Shown here: piece by piece, positions 35,278-45,258 of the stretch
Layout: each line of letters opens with the position of its first letter
Numbering within the stretch: the stretch's first letter is position 1
Assembly: GCF_037646455.1 (NCBI RefSeq)
Contig: NZ_JBBIXN010000001.1
Coordinates: forward strand, 558,001-622,000
DNA length: 64,000 nucleotides
Source of the DNA: Draconibacterium mangrovi_A
GTDB lineage: Bacteria; Bacteroidota; Bacteroidia; Bacteroidales; Prolixibacteraceae
Reading direction: 5' to 3'
The notes under the pieces: model-generated
Seen by the model: the letters and a program-made list of their open reading frames with translations, nothing else
The model's database searches: none
What the model was told of the DNA's origin: nothing
Position numbers and translations under genes: made by a program

Positions 35278-36027
35278 ATGAATCGTATTGCATTAATAAC
35301 CGGTGCCACTTCAGGCATTGGGGAGGCTACAGCTGAAGTTCTGGCGAAAAACGATTTCGACTTAATCCTCACCGGAAGAAGAAAGGACCGACTGGAAGAA
35401 CTTCAGAAAAAGCTGAATTGCGAGACCATACTTTTGGCTTTCGACATTCAGGATAAAGAAGCCACAGAAGCAGCCTTTATCAGTTTGCCCGAAAAATGGA
35501 AAAATATTGATGTGTTGATCAATAACGCTGGACTGGCCGTTGGTATGGAAACCATCGACCAAGGCAATATTGACGACTGGGAAAGGATGATAGATACCAA
35601 CATTAAAGGGCTTTTGTACATGACGCGGCTGGTCTCACCAATTATGGTTGAGCGCCGGAGTGGTCACATCATCAACTTATCGTCGATTGCCGGAAAAGAA
35701 GCCTATGCTATGGGTAACGTTTATTGTGCCACCAAGCATGCTGTTGAAGGACTGACACGAGGCATGCGCATTGATTTGGTGAAGCACGGAATTAAAGTGA
35801 GTTCTGTGGCTCCCGGAGCTGTTGAAACTGAATTTTCGATGGTTCGCTTCAAAGGCAATAAATCCAAAGCCGACGATGTTTACAAGGGATTTACACCGCT
35901 TTTTGCAAACGATATAGCAGAAACTGTCCTTTTCATAGTTACGCGTCCGGCACACGTTAATATCGACGATGTATTAATCATGCCAACCGCACAGGCGTTG
36001 TCGCGCGTAATAAACCGTGAAGAATAA
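35278..36027 (+). CDS. SDR family oxidoreductase (YdfG-like)
   Basis: A 249-residue classical short-chain dehydrogenase. The start at 35278 puts the cofactor motif TGATSGIG at residues 8-15; the in-frame ATG at 35239 lies upstream of the likely -7 element (TAATTTCG at 35249-35256) and is rejected. Arg-Arg-Lys after beta-2 (TGRRKDRL) predicts NADP. Catalytic Tyr149 and Lys153 are in YCATKHA, and NNAGLAVG is near 83. The closest well-known relatives are YdfG-type enzymes acting on 3-hydroxy acids and serine; the substrate is not certain. Confidence 0.9.
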   Translation: MNRIALITGATSGIGEATAEVLAKNDFDLILTGRRKDRLEELQKKLNCETILLAFDIQDKEATEAAFISLPEKWKNIDVLINNAGLAVGMETIDQGNIDDWERMIDTNIKGLLYMTRLVSPIMVERRSGHIINLSSIAGKEAYAMGNVYCATKHAVEGLTRGMRIDLVKHGIKVSSVAPGAVETEFSMVRFKGNKSKADDVYKGFTPLFANDIAETVLFIVTRPAHVNIDDVLIMPTAQALSRVINREE

Positions 36028-36066
36028 ACTTTAATGTGTACCTTTGAATCGCCAAATTATTAAGCA

Positions 36067-36777
36067 ATGCCAGAAGCAATTGTTATTACACCGGTTAAAG
36101 ATTCGCTCGATACCTTTAGGTTGACCGTTGAAGCCATTATGATGGCCGATGGTGACTTTGAATATATCGTTTTCAACGACTTTAGCCAGGCCGAAACCAA
36201 AGCTTATCTCGACACGCAATCGAAAAAACACAACTTTAAGGTTATTCATCTTGAAGAGATTACCGATACTCCCTCGCCAAATTACAAACTGGTTTTGCAA
36301 ATGGCACAGGAACTCGCCCTTAAAAATAAATGTCCGTTGGTTATTGTAGAATCCGATGTGGTTGTAAATAAAGATACCCTTACTCAGCTGTTCAAATTAG
36401 CTAAAAACAAACCAAATCCAGGAGTAGTGGGCGCAATTACAATTGACCGAACGGGGAATTACAATTTCCCTTATACCTTCGAAAAAATTAAAAGTACCGA
36501 AGTTGTCGATACCAGTCACAGCCTGAGTTTCTGCTGTACATTAATTACGGAAGATTTTATGAAAGAATTCAGTTTTAAAACTCTGGATTCGAAGAAAGAC
36601 TGGTTTGATGTTTTTATCAGCCACAAGTCGAAAAAAATGGGCTATCACAATTACCTGGCAAAAGGTGTCGAAGTTTTACACTTACCTCATTCGAGCCGTC
36701 CATGGAAAAATCTGAAATACAAAAATCCGATATTGTATTATTTAAAGAAAGTATTTTTAAAACGCGATCGCATTTAA
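36067..36777 (+). CDS. Glycosyltransferase, family 2 like
   Basis: A 236-residue cytosolic GT-A fold protein. It starts with the usual strand IVITPVKDSLDTFRLTVEAI; the acidic metal/nucleotide motif appears as VIVESDVVVNKDT near 92-104, replacing a classical DxD by ESD, and a WFDVFISHKSKKMGYHNYLAKG segment lies near 180. No membrane helix is present, so it may act peripherally on lipid-linked or protein acceptors. Its TAA is immediately followed by the ATG of the LytS-like kinase gene with no gap, so the three genes up to the LytTR regulator look like one operon. Donor and acceptor unknown. Confidence 0.8.
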   Translation: MPEAIVITPVKDSLDTFRLTVEAIMMADGDFEYIVFNDFSQAETKAYLDTQSKKHNFKVIHLEEITDTPSPNYKLVLQMAQELALKNKCPLVIVESDVVVNKDTLTQLFKLAKNKPNPGVVGAITIDRTGNYNFPYTFEKIKSTEVVDTSHSLSFCCTLITEDFMKEFSFKTLDSKKDWFDVFISHKSKKMGYHNYLAKGVEVLHLPHSSRPWKNLKYKNPILYYLKKVFLKRDRI

Positions 36778-37830
36778 ATGCCTGAAAAGTTACTAAATAA
36801 AAGAAACAATGTACTGGGCCATATCTTTTCGTGGATATTCAGTATTGCTTTTTTTACGTTCATCTTTTATCTGTACAGCACAGTATTCTATGCAGAATTG
36901 ATTACCAAAGCCGCTATAACAAATATAGGATTGGCCATAAGCGTTTACATCAATTTGTATGTTTTGATCCCGAAACTGCTGAAAAAGAAAAGTTACATTT
37001 TTTACATTTTCTGGCTGGTTCTTACCATTTCAGCTTCCAGCCTTTTTGTGCAGTTTGGGCTTTTATACCCGTTCCGAAATGTTCTTCATGTTTCCGAGCA
37101 ACTAAGTACATTTAATGCCAATATTCATTCAGCCTTCTTTATTGTGACCCTGGTTTATGTGGCTGTTTCGTCGTTTTTAAAGTTTGTGAAAGACTGGATC
37201 GCCATGCAGGATCTCAACTACAAACTGGCTAAAATTGAAAAGCAAAAACTTCAGGCAGAATTGAACACTTTAAAAGGCCAGTTAAATCCACATTTTCTTT
37301 TTAATTCGCTGAATAATATTTATTCGCTGGCTCTTATTCAATCGAAAAAAGTACCTGATTTGATTCTTAAACTTTCCGATCTTATGCGACACATCATTTA
37401 CGAATCAAAGGAAAACTTTATATCGCTGGATAAGGAAATTGAATTTGTCGACAATTTTATTGCCTTACAACAAATCAGAATTTCAGAAAATACAAAGTTG
37501 GTCTATGTAAAAGAAGGCAGAGTACCCGACGCTAAGATTGTTCCGCTTTTATTCGAACCTTTTATTGATAATGCATTTAAACACGGAGTACCGGGGAATT
37601 CCGAGAACGATTTCATAAAAATACGTTTTGAATTTACCGATACCCACCTTCATTTTAAAATTGAAAATAATTTTAGTGATGAAGTTAAGTGGAATAAAAA
37701 GAATTCCGGAATTGGAATTCAGAATGTGAAACAACGTCTCTCGCTGCTGTATAAGAAAAATGAGTACAACCTGCTCATAAATAAAGATAACCATGTATAT
37801 TGTGTTGAACTAAACCTGCAATTGCGCTAA
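36778..37830 (+). CDS. Sensor histidine kinase, LytS/YehU family
   Basis: A 350-residue sensor kinase. Four membrane helices lie at residues about 12-33, 44-65, 73-96 and 117-137 with no periplasmic domain. A short coiled coil leads to the His_kinase domain (QLNPHFLFNSLNNIYSLAL, with phospho-acceptor His172), then an HATPase_c domain with FIDNAFKHG as N box and NSGIGIQNVKQRL as G box. It pairs with the LytTR regulator encoded 18 bases downstream. Such pairs control few targets, often cell-surface or metabolic genes. Translationally adjacent to the glycosyltransferase gene. Confidence 0.93.
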   Translation: MPEKLLNKRNNVLGHIFSWIFSIAFFTFIFYLYSTVFYAELITKAAITNIGLAISVYINLYVLIPKLLKKKSYIFYIFWLVLTISASSLFVQFGLLYPFRNVLHVSEQLSTFNANIHSAFFIVTLVYVAVSSFLKFVKDWIAMQDLNYKLAKIEKQKLQAELNTLKGQLNPHFLFNSLNNIYSLALIQSKKVPDLILKLSDLMRHIIYESKENFISLDKEIEFVDNFIALQQIRISENTKLVYVKEGRVPDAKIVPLLFEPFIDNAFKHGVPGNSENDFIKIRFEFTDTHLHFKIENNFSDEVKWNKKNSGIGIQNVKQRLSLLYKKNEYNLLINKDNHVYCVELNLQLR

Positions 37831-37848
37831 CTACTATAAGTTCTCAAA

Positions 37849-38571
37849 ATGGAAATTAAGGCATTAATCATCGACGACGAACCACTGGCCCAGGATGTTA
37901 TTAAACAATACGCGCTTAAGCTTCCTGACCTCACTATTGCAGCTACATGCAACGAGGCCATTTGTGCGCATAAGATACTGCAGGAAAAATCAATAGACTT
38001 AATTTTTCTGGACATCAATATGCCTAAGTTGTCGGGTATTTCCTTCCTAAGAAATCTGAACAATCCACCTTTGGTGATATTTACTACTGCCTACTCGGAA
38101 TATGCCCTTGAAGGTTTTGAACTTAATGCGATAGACTACCTGAAGAAACCGTTCTCGTTTGAGCGATTCTGCAAGGCTTATTACCGGGCTGAGGAACAAC
38201 TGCTGTTACAAAAGAGTGCTAGCCAGTCTAAAGGTCCTGAGAATGCTCCAAGCGACTTTCTTTTCATTAAGTCGAATAAAAAAACTTTTAAAGTAAAGTT
38301 TGAAGACATTTTTTACATTGAAGGACTTGGGGATTATATCAAGATTCATTTGAAAGATAGCAAACTTGTCACCAACCTGTCGATGAAAAAAATGATTAAT
38401 CTTTTACCCGGCGAATACTTTCATCGTATACATAAATCCTTCATCATTTCACTGGATAAAATCGATGCGGTTGAGGGAAATATGGTTTCGGTTAATGGTA
38501 ATAAATTACCAATTGGAAACAGTTACAGGTCGGAGTTTACAGAATTTATAAATCGTTTCCTCGCGGATTAA
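37849..38571 (+). CDS. LytTR-family response regulator
   Basis: A 240-residue regulator. The receiver domain has the acidic pair DDE at residues 9-11, phospho-acceptor Asp55 in IFLDINMP, Thr/Tyr switch residues and Lys105 in LKKPF. After a linker rich in Ser/Gln, the LytTR DNA-binding domain occupies about 138-236 (IKSNKKTFKVKFEDIFYIEGLGDYIKIHL, then FHRIHKSFIISLDKI, then LPIGNSYRSEF). Cognate of the kinase encoded just upstream. Confidence 0.95.
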   Translation: MEIKALIIDDEPLAQDVIKQYALKLPDLTIAATCNEAICAHKILQEKSIDLIFLDINMPKLSGISFLRNLNNPPLVIFTTAYSEYALEGFELNAIDYLKKPFSFERFCKAYYRAEEQLLLQKSASQSKGPENAPSDFLFIKSNKKTFKVKFEDIFYIEGLGDYIKIHLKDSKLVTNLSMKKMINLLPGEYFHRIHKSFIISLDKIDAVEGNMVSVNGNKLPIGNSYRSEFTEFINRFLAD

Positions 38572-38576
38572 TTCTA

Positions 38577-39320
38577 CTATTCTTTCAAGAATCCCTGTTG
38601 TTTAAGTACCTCCATCATTTTATTGGAAAAAAATTCATTGTCGGCTTTTTTATACCTTACATCCGTAAATACCTGAGCAAGATGTTCCTTTGAATTTTCT
38701 TTAACGAATTGCTTTGATGACGTGAGTGTCTCTTTGTAGTGATACAACCGGTCAATTGTTCCTGAATTATAATCAGAATAGGTCTCTTCATGTACAATAC
38801 CTTCCAACGGAATACGATCTGTTAATTCAGGGTTTTCATCGGGATAGCCAATCGCTACAGTAGTGACCGGAAAAGTTAGTTTGGGTAAATTCAATAGTTC
38901 TATAATTTTATCGGCATTATACAGTGTTGTTCCCAGGTAGCAAACTCCTAATCCAAGATTCTCAGCAGCTACACAAACGTTTTGTGCAACAAGTGTAGCA
39001 TCAATTAAGGCGTTGTTAAATGAGAGGAAATTATCATATCCTGCTTCAGCGTTATTCTGATGGCACCATTTAGTAAACCGATTAAAATCTGCCACAAAGG
39101 TTAAAAGCACAGGAGCTTTAACGGCCACCGGTTGGTTAAAATGCAGGGGAGCTAGCTTTGATCGTAAATCCTTTTCCCGATTAATTACAACGCTGTAGAG
39201 TTGCATATTCCCCGTTGTAGAAGCTCTGGTTCCGGAGTAAAGTATACTTTGTAATAATTCCTCACTTAAAGCTTTTTCTTTAAATTTTCGAATGCTTATA
39301 TGCTTTTTTAGAAGTTCCAT
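38577..39320 (-). CDS. Nitroreductase family FMN oxidoreductase (NfsA-like)
   Basis: A 247-residue flavin reductase. FMN-binding features of the family are SIRKFKEKALSEELLQSILYSGTRASTTGNMQLYSVVI at the N-terminus, a central loop NVCVAAENLGLGVCYLGTT near 125-143 and the C-terminal arm. NfsA-type enzymes reduce nitro compounds and quinones with NAD(P)H; the physiological substrate is unknown. Convergent with the LytTR gene (5 bases between stops) and separated from the giant gene by a terminator. Confidence 0.88.
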   Translation of the reverse strand: MELLKKHISIRKFKEKALSEELLQSILYSGTRASTTGNMQLYSVVINREKDLRSKLAPLHFNQPVAVKAPVLLTFVADFNRFTKWCHQNNAEAGYDNFLSFNNALIDATLVAQNVCVAAENLGLGVCYLGTTLYNADKIIELLNLPKLTFPVTTVAIGYPDENPELTDRIPLEGIVHEETYSDYNSGTIDRLYHYKETLTSSKQFVKENSKEHLAQVFTDVRYKKADNEFFSNKMMEVLKQQGFLKE

Positions 39321-39350
39321 ATTCTCTTATTTTCTGAAAAATAGCAATAA

Positions 39351-39380
39351 AAAAGGGAAGCTAAAAGCTTCCCCTTTTTA
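39351..39380 (-). terminator. Terminator of the giant SprB-repeat gene
   Basis: Stem GGGAAGC / GCTTCCC with a five-base loop, flanked by A and T runs, about 20 bases after the stop codon on the minus strand. Confidence 0.75.
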
Positions 39381-39396
39381 ATCAATCAATTCGGTA

Positions 39397-42300
39397 TTAC
39401 CTTTTAATAATCCTTTCTGATTTAACGATTTCGTCGTCAGCAATTAAAGTAACAACGTAAACGCCGGTAACCAGATTTCCAGTACGTATCTCGTAAGTTG
39501 GATTTTCAACATCAAGTACACGCTGACCAGCAATGTTAGTAACCACTACTCTATTCAGTTTTTCAGCATTATCAATTCTGATAAAGTTGTTGAATGGATT
39601 AGGATAAACTTTGAAGTCAATGTCTACTAATTCTCCAGGTATACTAGTTGCGAAGTCAGGACCAGTTGTGAATGTCCAGCTGCTGTCGGCGATTCCGCCC
39701 CATGCAAGACCGTCACCCATGATCACTCCACTATCTACCTGTACAATGTATTCAGTGTTCTTATCTAATCCACCAACAGTAGTTGAGTCGTATGTAATGG
39801 TAACGGTATTACCCATAACCATACTAGAGTCAACCATTATTTCAAGTGATGGATCAGTATCACCCATTGCGGTTATAGTAATGTATCCTTCTTCACCGAA
39901 CCATACTTCATCAGTAAATGTAATTACAAGAGTTGGATGGTTATCTTCAATAGTATCTGTAGGACTTACCATGTCAAGTACAGGTGCTGTTTTTTCTCTT
40001 TCTATAACAGTTAAGAACAGTTGAGAAGTACATCCTTCTGAATCGATTATGAATTCGTAGTCTCCTCCAACTAACATAGTATCTAAACCATTCTCCATGT
40101 AGTGAGCAGTATCACCAGCATAAATATTCACAGTATCGTACATAACAGTACCGTATTCAAGATCGAAGTTGTATTCTAACTCACATTCCTGAGCATCCAA
40201 TACAAATACATCGTGCATACCTCCTGAAAGGTTTACAGTAATCTGTTCATAGAAACCGATTGAATCAGCAATTACAGTAGTATCTACCATTACCATGTAA
40301 GGAGCGGTACCACCTGCAATTTCGAAAGTAAATGTAGTTGCACATTCTCCTACAGTATCGGTTACGTTAACCACCTGTAATGGTCCGTCAACACGCTTGA
40401 ATGTAAGTGTATCCATAACAGACATACAACCTTCGCTGTCTTCTACCCACATTTCATAGTGTCTGTCAATGACATCCTTTTCATCAAATTCGAAGAATTG
40501 AGAAAGAATAGTGTCACCCATGAAGAACTCAGTTACACCCATATCACTGGTTTCCATTTCATTCCAGTGCAGTTTGAACATACGACCTTCTTCACCAGAT
40601 ACCATAACTTTAGCAGAAGCTAACGTGTCATCGTAACAAGTTACATCTTTGATTGCGAATGCAGCTTCGTCAACCGGATCAAGTACCATTACATTGGAAG
40701 TATCAGTACATCCGTTTTCATCCTTAACGACAACTACATAATCGTGATTTATTTTTACTAAGAACGAGTTCTCAGGTTGATAGTCAGTTTTCAAAGCACC
40801 ATCTTGCCATAATTGGTATTCGAGTGTATCTCCACCACCCGATACAACTGTCGCTTCAAGATAACCTTCCACAACATCAGGACAAGAGAATTCACCATCA
40901 CCTTTATCAAGTACTACTTCGAATACTTCCTGTTCGTCAATTACTACTGTATCTGTACCTACACATCCTTCGTAAGTAACTACAACAACATAAGTACCAG
41001 GACCAACTCCTGATAATGTATCGTTTGCAACAGTATCAATCATAACAGTATATTCAGGATCTGGCAAAGTATCTCCATCTACTACAACCACAACACTGTC
41101 AGCCGGTACAATAATATCGAAAGTTGCACCGTAACATTCAGTGTTACCAACAACCTCAGCTTTAACAGTAACTTTAGTATCTGGTTCGGCAATTTTTACG
41201 CGCCATTCATTAACCGGCTCACCATTCCAATCTTCACCTCCAATCAGACAACCATTTACACGGTCGTATACCCAAACAATATATGTACCGGCTTCAGTTA
41301 CAGAGAATATACTGTCTGCCTGCCATAAACTTGATGAGTCAGGATCAGGAACAATGATATGTTCCGGAAGTTGAGATAATTCAGCATAGTAGATGAAATC
41401 ACCTGAACCTCCATCTGCCTGAACGGAGAATTGTCCTTCAGTATCACAAGTAATATCTGAAATAAATGTTGCGTTAAGTGTAATAGAATCAGGCTGAGCA
41501 ATAGTTACCTCACCCAGAACTACGTAACAAGAATCCGCATCAAAAACGGTAATAGTATAACTACCTGCTAATAAGTTCTCAAATACTACACTGTCACCCA
41601 TTAACGAATCTTTTGCCATTCCGTTGTCTAATTCAACGAGATAATCAGGGTTACCGCCACTTACTTCTACTAATATATCTCCGCCATCTGAACCGAAGCA
41701 GGATACAGAATCAAGAACGGTAGCAACAGCCATTAATGAATCAGGATTTCCAATGGTAACTTCTTCCATTTTATAGCATCCATTTCCGGCTACACCATAT
41801 TCAACAGCGTACACATTATATGTACCTGATGGAACTCCGGTGAAAGTTTCGGCACTATCTGTTACCATGTAAGCAGTATCTAATCCCGGGATATAAATAT
41901 CAAAGGTATCTGTATTTCCACCATAAACGGTCACATCAATTACACCGTCAGGAGCAGCACAAGAACCAGCTGTAACATCAGTTGTTTCAACGGCAAGCAT
42001 AATTTCTGAAGGTTCGTTAATTGTGAATTCCTGTCCTTCTGTAGGACATGCGATTGAATCTCTAACCCACACGGTGTAAGTTCCTGGCTCTGTTACAACA
42101 ATAACTTTGGTATCTGATCCTTCAGGGAAATTACGCCAGTTAGTAGATCCTATTTTGAATTCGTAACCGCCAACACCACCTTCAGCTTTCACTGTAATAG
42201 TACCATCACTGGCACCAAAACAGGTAATGTCAGTTGGAGTCGCTGTGAAGCTTACACCCATAGCAGGTCCGTCAACGAAAATACTATCAGTTTCATCGCC

Positions 42301-44808
42301 GTCGCATCCACCTACCAGGTCAGAAACAACAACTTTGAATGTATCAGCAGGAAGATTTTCGAACATGGTTGTCTGAACTTCAACGTATCCGTCAACATCA
42401 GCCCACATTCCATCAACCACTTGTTGCAAAGTATAAACGAGATCTTCCGATCCTCCGGTAGCAGCAGCTACTTCAATATAGCCGGCTGTATCACCGTAAC
42501 AGTCAATTCCGGTAACCATAACTGGTTCAGCGGCAATTTCAACAGGATCAAGACCATCAACAACGAAAGGTCCATCGATAGCTTTTTCTTCACAACCTTC
42601 ATTTTTAACAACTACGTAATATGTTCCTTTTCCAACCTGTATATTTACTGAATCAGCACCCATTGGCCATTCTGTAAATGCACCATCAGGAAGATTAGTA
42701 GCAGCTTGTAATGTATTTGCATGACCGTAATGAGTAATACCTTCTGTACCGTATATTGTCATCACACCGTCGTAGTTTCCATAGCAGCTTGCATCACCTG
42801 TAACAGCACCTGAAACGGTTAATGGATCGGCTTCAGTGATAACTGCCATCAGAGTATCCGGTGTACCACAAGCACATGCATCAAATACACATCCCATTGC
42901 GTCTTGCGCCCAAATGTAATATGTTCCAGCTTCCAGATCAACAGCCTCAAATCCTGAACCTGCTTCATCCATTTCCGTCCCAGAAACATATACATCTGCT
43001 GGATCAGTAGAATAATATACTTTTACATCACGATCTTCGTCAGCTTGTTGAGCCCATGATGTTACCTCAACACGGATAGCACCATTGCCTGCATTATTAC
43101 ATTCGATAGAGTCGATCCCAACAATTTCAATAACATTTGTATCGAGAGCTGGAACAGTAACGTCCATCATTTCTACATCATTGTCACATTCATCGGTTTT
43201 TACGTAAACCGTGTAATCACCGGCAAATACAGCAAAGATGTTATTTTGTTTCCATGAAACGCTGTCCAAAGAATACCATAATGTTCCAACACCACCAGAT
43301 GCTGTTATATTAATTACACCATCATTTCCACCAGGGCAAGTTGGCGAAATAGTATCCACATCATCAATTGAAACCGAGTCAGGATTTACTAATGCAATAG
43401 GAGTTTCATATTGAATTTCACAACCTCCGTCATCTTGTACATAAACAAGGAAAGTATCGGCACCTACAGTCCAGCTTGAAGTAGTAGTATAACCTCCTGA
43501 AATATCTGTACCCCCAAGAGTTTCCACTTTAAACATGTAGTCCCCTGAACCGCCAGTTGCACTTGCTGTGATAACAGAACTATCACCCAAGCATACAGCT
43601 GTATCAACATCTACAACCAGATCGATACCTGTTGGTGCCTGAAGGCTAATTACGTTACCGGTACTATTGGGATTATCATACGCTTCCGGATCACACCCAT
43701 TTGCGTAACCAACCCAAACACTGTAATAACCTACCATAAGATCCATAAAGGCAACCGTATCATTGGCAGGTATTTCAGCCACTGCTAACATTGTATCAGC
43801 ACCAAAATAAGAAAGATATACTGAATCAGCGTCACCTACAAAATCATGCACATAAATGGCACCGTCAGTTGAATCTGCACAAGCTATATCATCTAATGAA
43901 ATATCAAAAGTAATTTCGGCCGGATCAACTAAAACAGCCGAACTGTCTGAAACAACATCACATCCCATGCTATCTGCAGCAGTCGCCCAATATTCGCCAG
44001 CTGGCATCATAAAGGTAGCTACTCCATCAACAGTCATTTTTGAAGAATCTTCAATAGTTACCATATATTCGTTTCCAGCGTAAGGAATGCCTGTAGTAGT
44101 ATCTACTAATACAGTAATTGTTCCTAATCCTCCCGGACATTCAATAGAATCATCTGCAGCTACATAAATGCTGTCAATAATGACTGGGGCAGGTGAATTA
44201 TTCATGGTAACTGAGTCCCATAATGTATGGTCACAATTTTCCGATTTCACACCGATGTAATATTTCTCACCGGGAATACCCACGAAATGCACTTCATCAT
44301 ACTCCGGATAGCCCTCGTAATTAATACCGTGCCAGTTAGGTCCGTCAAGCACAGCATGTGTTACGAAATTCTCTGTTCCGCTAACTACAACAGTGATTTC
44401 TCCATCGTCATCCCAACATCTGGGTTGAGTAACCAAAAGTGTATCCAGTGACATAGAGACAACTGAGTCAGTCGGAGTATAATTCAAAACATTCGAATAA
44501 CAATCCATCCCCAGTCTAACCTGCACAACAAAAGGTCGACCTTCAATTGTAGTGAAGGTATTCACCGGATCGAAGCCTGCTGCGGTTGTGTCACCAACAC
44601 CATTAAACGAATAATACGTACTGTCGGATTCATGTCCGATAACCGCATATTGCACAACGGATCCTTCGCAAATTGTGCTAATGTCGGTAAGCAGCACAAC
44701 GTCATCCGCTGATAAGGTAACATCGCACTGGGCCTGAGCCACAGTAAACGAACTAACCAAATACACGAGCAACGTTAAGCCGAAAAGCTTTGTAAACATT
44801 TTTCTCAT
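39397..44808 (-). CDS. Giant SprB-repeat surface protein with type IX secretion tail
   Basis: A very acidic 1803-residue exported protein. The signal peptide (residues 1-27) ends in VAQAQC. Roughly 16 units of about 95 residues follow, each opening with a Cys-x-Gly/Asp-x-x-Asp-Gly turn such as ITCFGASDGTITVKAEGGVGG or PTCPGGNDGVINITASGGVG; this is the SprB repeat (PF13573), known from the gliding adhesin SprB. Near 1640-1725 lies an Ig-like bacterial domain (SPTDTIEDNHPTLVITFTDEV). The last 75 residues (from DFKVYPNPFNN to the final KSERIIKR) form a type A C-terminal signal for type IX secretion. Cys residues in most units could form disulfides, and the aspartate-rich turns could bind calcium. 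Probably a surface adhesin or matrix protein; gliding is not implied without other gld/spr genes. Confidence 0.9.
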   Translation of the reverse strand: MRKMFTKLFGLTLLVYLVSSFTVAQAQCDVTLSADDVVLLTDISTICEGSVVQYAVIGHESDSTYYSFNGVGDTTAAGFDPVNTFTTIEGRPFVVQVRLGMDCYSNVLNYTPTDSVVSMSLDTLLVTQPRCWDDDGEITVVVSGTENFVTHAVLDGPNWHGINYEGYPEYDEVHFVGIPGEKYYIGVKSENCDHTLWDSVTMNNSPAPVIIDSIYVAADDSIECPGGLGTITVLVDTTTGIPYAGNEYMVTIEDSSKMTVDGVATFMMPAGEYWATAADSMGCDVVSDSSAVLVDPAEITFDISLDDIACADSTDGAIYVHDFVGDADSVYLSYFGADTMLAVAEIPANDTVAFMDLMVGYYSVWVGYANGCDPEAYDNPNSTGNVISLQAPTGIDLVVDVDTAVCLGDSSVITASATGGSGDYMFKVETLGGTDISGGYTTTSSWTVGADTFLVYVQDDGGCEIQYETPIALVNPDSVSIDDVDTISPTCPGGNDGVINITASGGVGTLWYSLDSVSWKQNNIFAVFAGDYTVYVKTDECDNDVEMMDVTVPALDTNVIEIVGIDSIECNNAGNGAIRVEVTSWAQQADEDRDVKVYYSTDPADVYVSGTEMDEAGSGFEAVDLEAGTYYIWAQDAMGCVFDACACGTPDTLMAVITEADPLTVSGAVTGDASCYGNYDGVMTIYGTEGITHYGHANTLQAATNLPDGAFTEWPMGADSVNIQVGKGTYYVVVKNEGCEEKAIDGPFVVDGLDPVEIAAEPVMVTGIDCYGDTAGYIEVAAATGGSEDLVYTLQQVVDGMWADVDGYVEVQTTMFENLPADTFKVVVSDLVGGCDGDETDSIFVDGPAMGVSFTATPTDITCFGASDGTITVKAEGGVGGYEFKIGSTNWRNFPEGSDTKVIVVTEPGTYTVWVRDSIACPTEGQEFTINEPSEIMLAVETTDVTAGSCAAPDGVIDVTVYGGNTDTFDIYIPGLDTAYMVTDSAETFTGVPSGTYNVYAVEYGVAGNGCYKMEEVTIGNPDSLMAVATVLDSVSCFGSDGGDILVEVSGGNPDYLVELDNGMAKDSLMGDSVVFENLLAGSYTITVFDADSCYVVLGEVTIAQPDSITLNATFISDITCDTEGQFSVQADGGSGDFIYYAELSQLPEHIIVPDPDSSSLWQADSIFSVTEAGTYIVWVYDRVNGCLIGGEDWNGEPVNEWRVKIAEPDTKVTVKAEVVGNTECYGATFDIIVPADSVVVVVDGDTLPDPEYTVMIDTVANDTLSGVGPGTYVVVVTYEGCVGTDTVVIDEQEVFEVVLDKGDGEFSCPDVVEGYLEATVVSGGGDTLEYQLWQDGALKTDYQPENSFLVKINHDYVVVVKDENGCTDTSNVMVLDPVDEAAFAIKDVTCYDDTLASAKVMVSGEEGRMFKLHWNEMETSDMGVTEFFMGDTILSQFFEFDEKDVIDRHYEMWVEDSEGCMSVMDTLTFKRVDGPLQVVNVTDTVGECATTFTFEIAGGTAPYMVMVDTTVIADSIGFYEQITVNLSGGMHDVFVLDAQECELEYNFDLEYGTVMYDTVNIYAGDTAHYMENGLDTMLVGGDYEFIIDSEGCTSQLFLTVIEREKTAPVLDMVSPTDTIEDNHPTLVITFTDEVWFGEEGYITITAMGDTDPSLEIMVDSSMVMGNTVTITYDSTTVGGLDKNTEYIVQVDSGVIMGDGLAWGGIADSSWTFTTGPDFATSIPGELVDIDFKVYPNPFNNFIRIDNAEKLNRVVVTNIAGQRVLDVENPTYEIRTGNLVTGVYVVTLIADDEIVKSERIIKR

Positions 44809-45258
44809 AGCATTTCTTTTAAATTGAACTTAATTGATTGATTGATTTTAATTTATTTAATTCTTTAATCATTCGCCAGATTTAATTTTGTCTAATCGTC
44901 CCTGTATCCCTACAGTAAACTGTACAAACGTATAAAAATTTGCATCAATGTACAAAATATATGTTGCATAAAATGCAATGTTTTATCTAATGTTTTCAAC
45001 AGTCCGGTGTTCTAATAAATCCTGCACTTTGGAGCATTTTACCAAATATCGTCGTGTTTTTTAGCTTCCGGTTCTGTAAATTATCAATTCAAGTTACAAT
45101 TTTAAACTATTTTTTTAAATAATAACGAATGTTAACACTTTTTTTTATTGCTTCACGTTTGAATTAATAATGATTAATTTAGAATACTTAAAAACACCGT
45201 ATTTATTAACACTTTAGAACCCAAAATGCGTGTCACATTAAGTTAACTGTTAATAACC
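44809..45258. other. Divergent intergenic region between the giant gene and a small lipoprotein gene
   Basis: 450 AT-rich bases. It contains the minus-strand promoter of the giant gene, a TGAT tandem run near 44832-44845, and a leader of about 110 bases. No promoter was clearly seen for the plus-strand lipoprotein gene. No credible ORF. Confidence 0.5.
44925..44956 (-). promoter_or_regulatory. Promoter of the giant SprB-repeat gene
   Basis: Minus strand: TTTG, 20-base spacer, TACGTTTG, a full match to both Bacteroidota promoter elements. Confidence 0.6.

Noticed and set aside
36067..36777. The glycosyltransferase gene as part of a capsule locus
   Set aside because: No other polysaccharide genes (Wzx, Wzy, sugar-nucleotide enzymes) lie nearby.
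39397..44808. The giant protein as proof of gliding motility
   Set aside because: SprB repeats occur in many non-gliding bacteria, and no gld genes are in the window.
44832..44845. TGAT tandem run upstream of the giant gene, as a possible phase-variable repeat
   Set aside because: Only about three copies, and it lies between promoter and start without altering a reading frame; too short to call.
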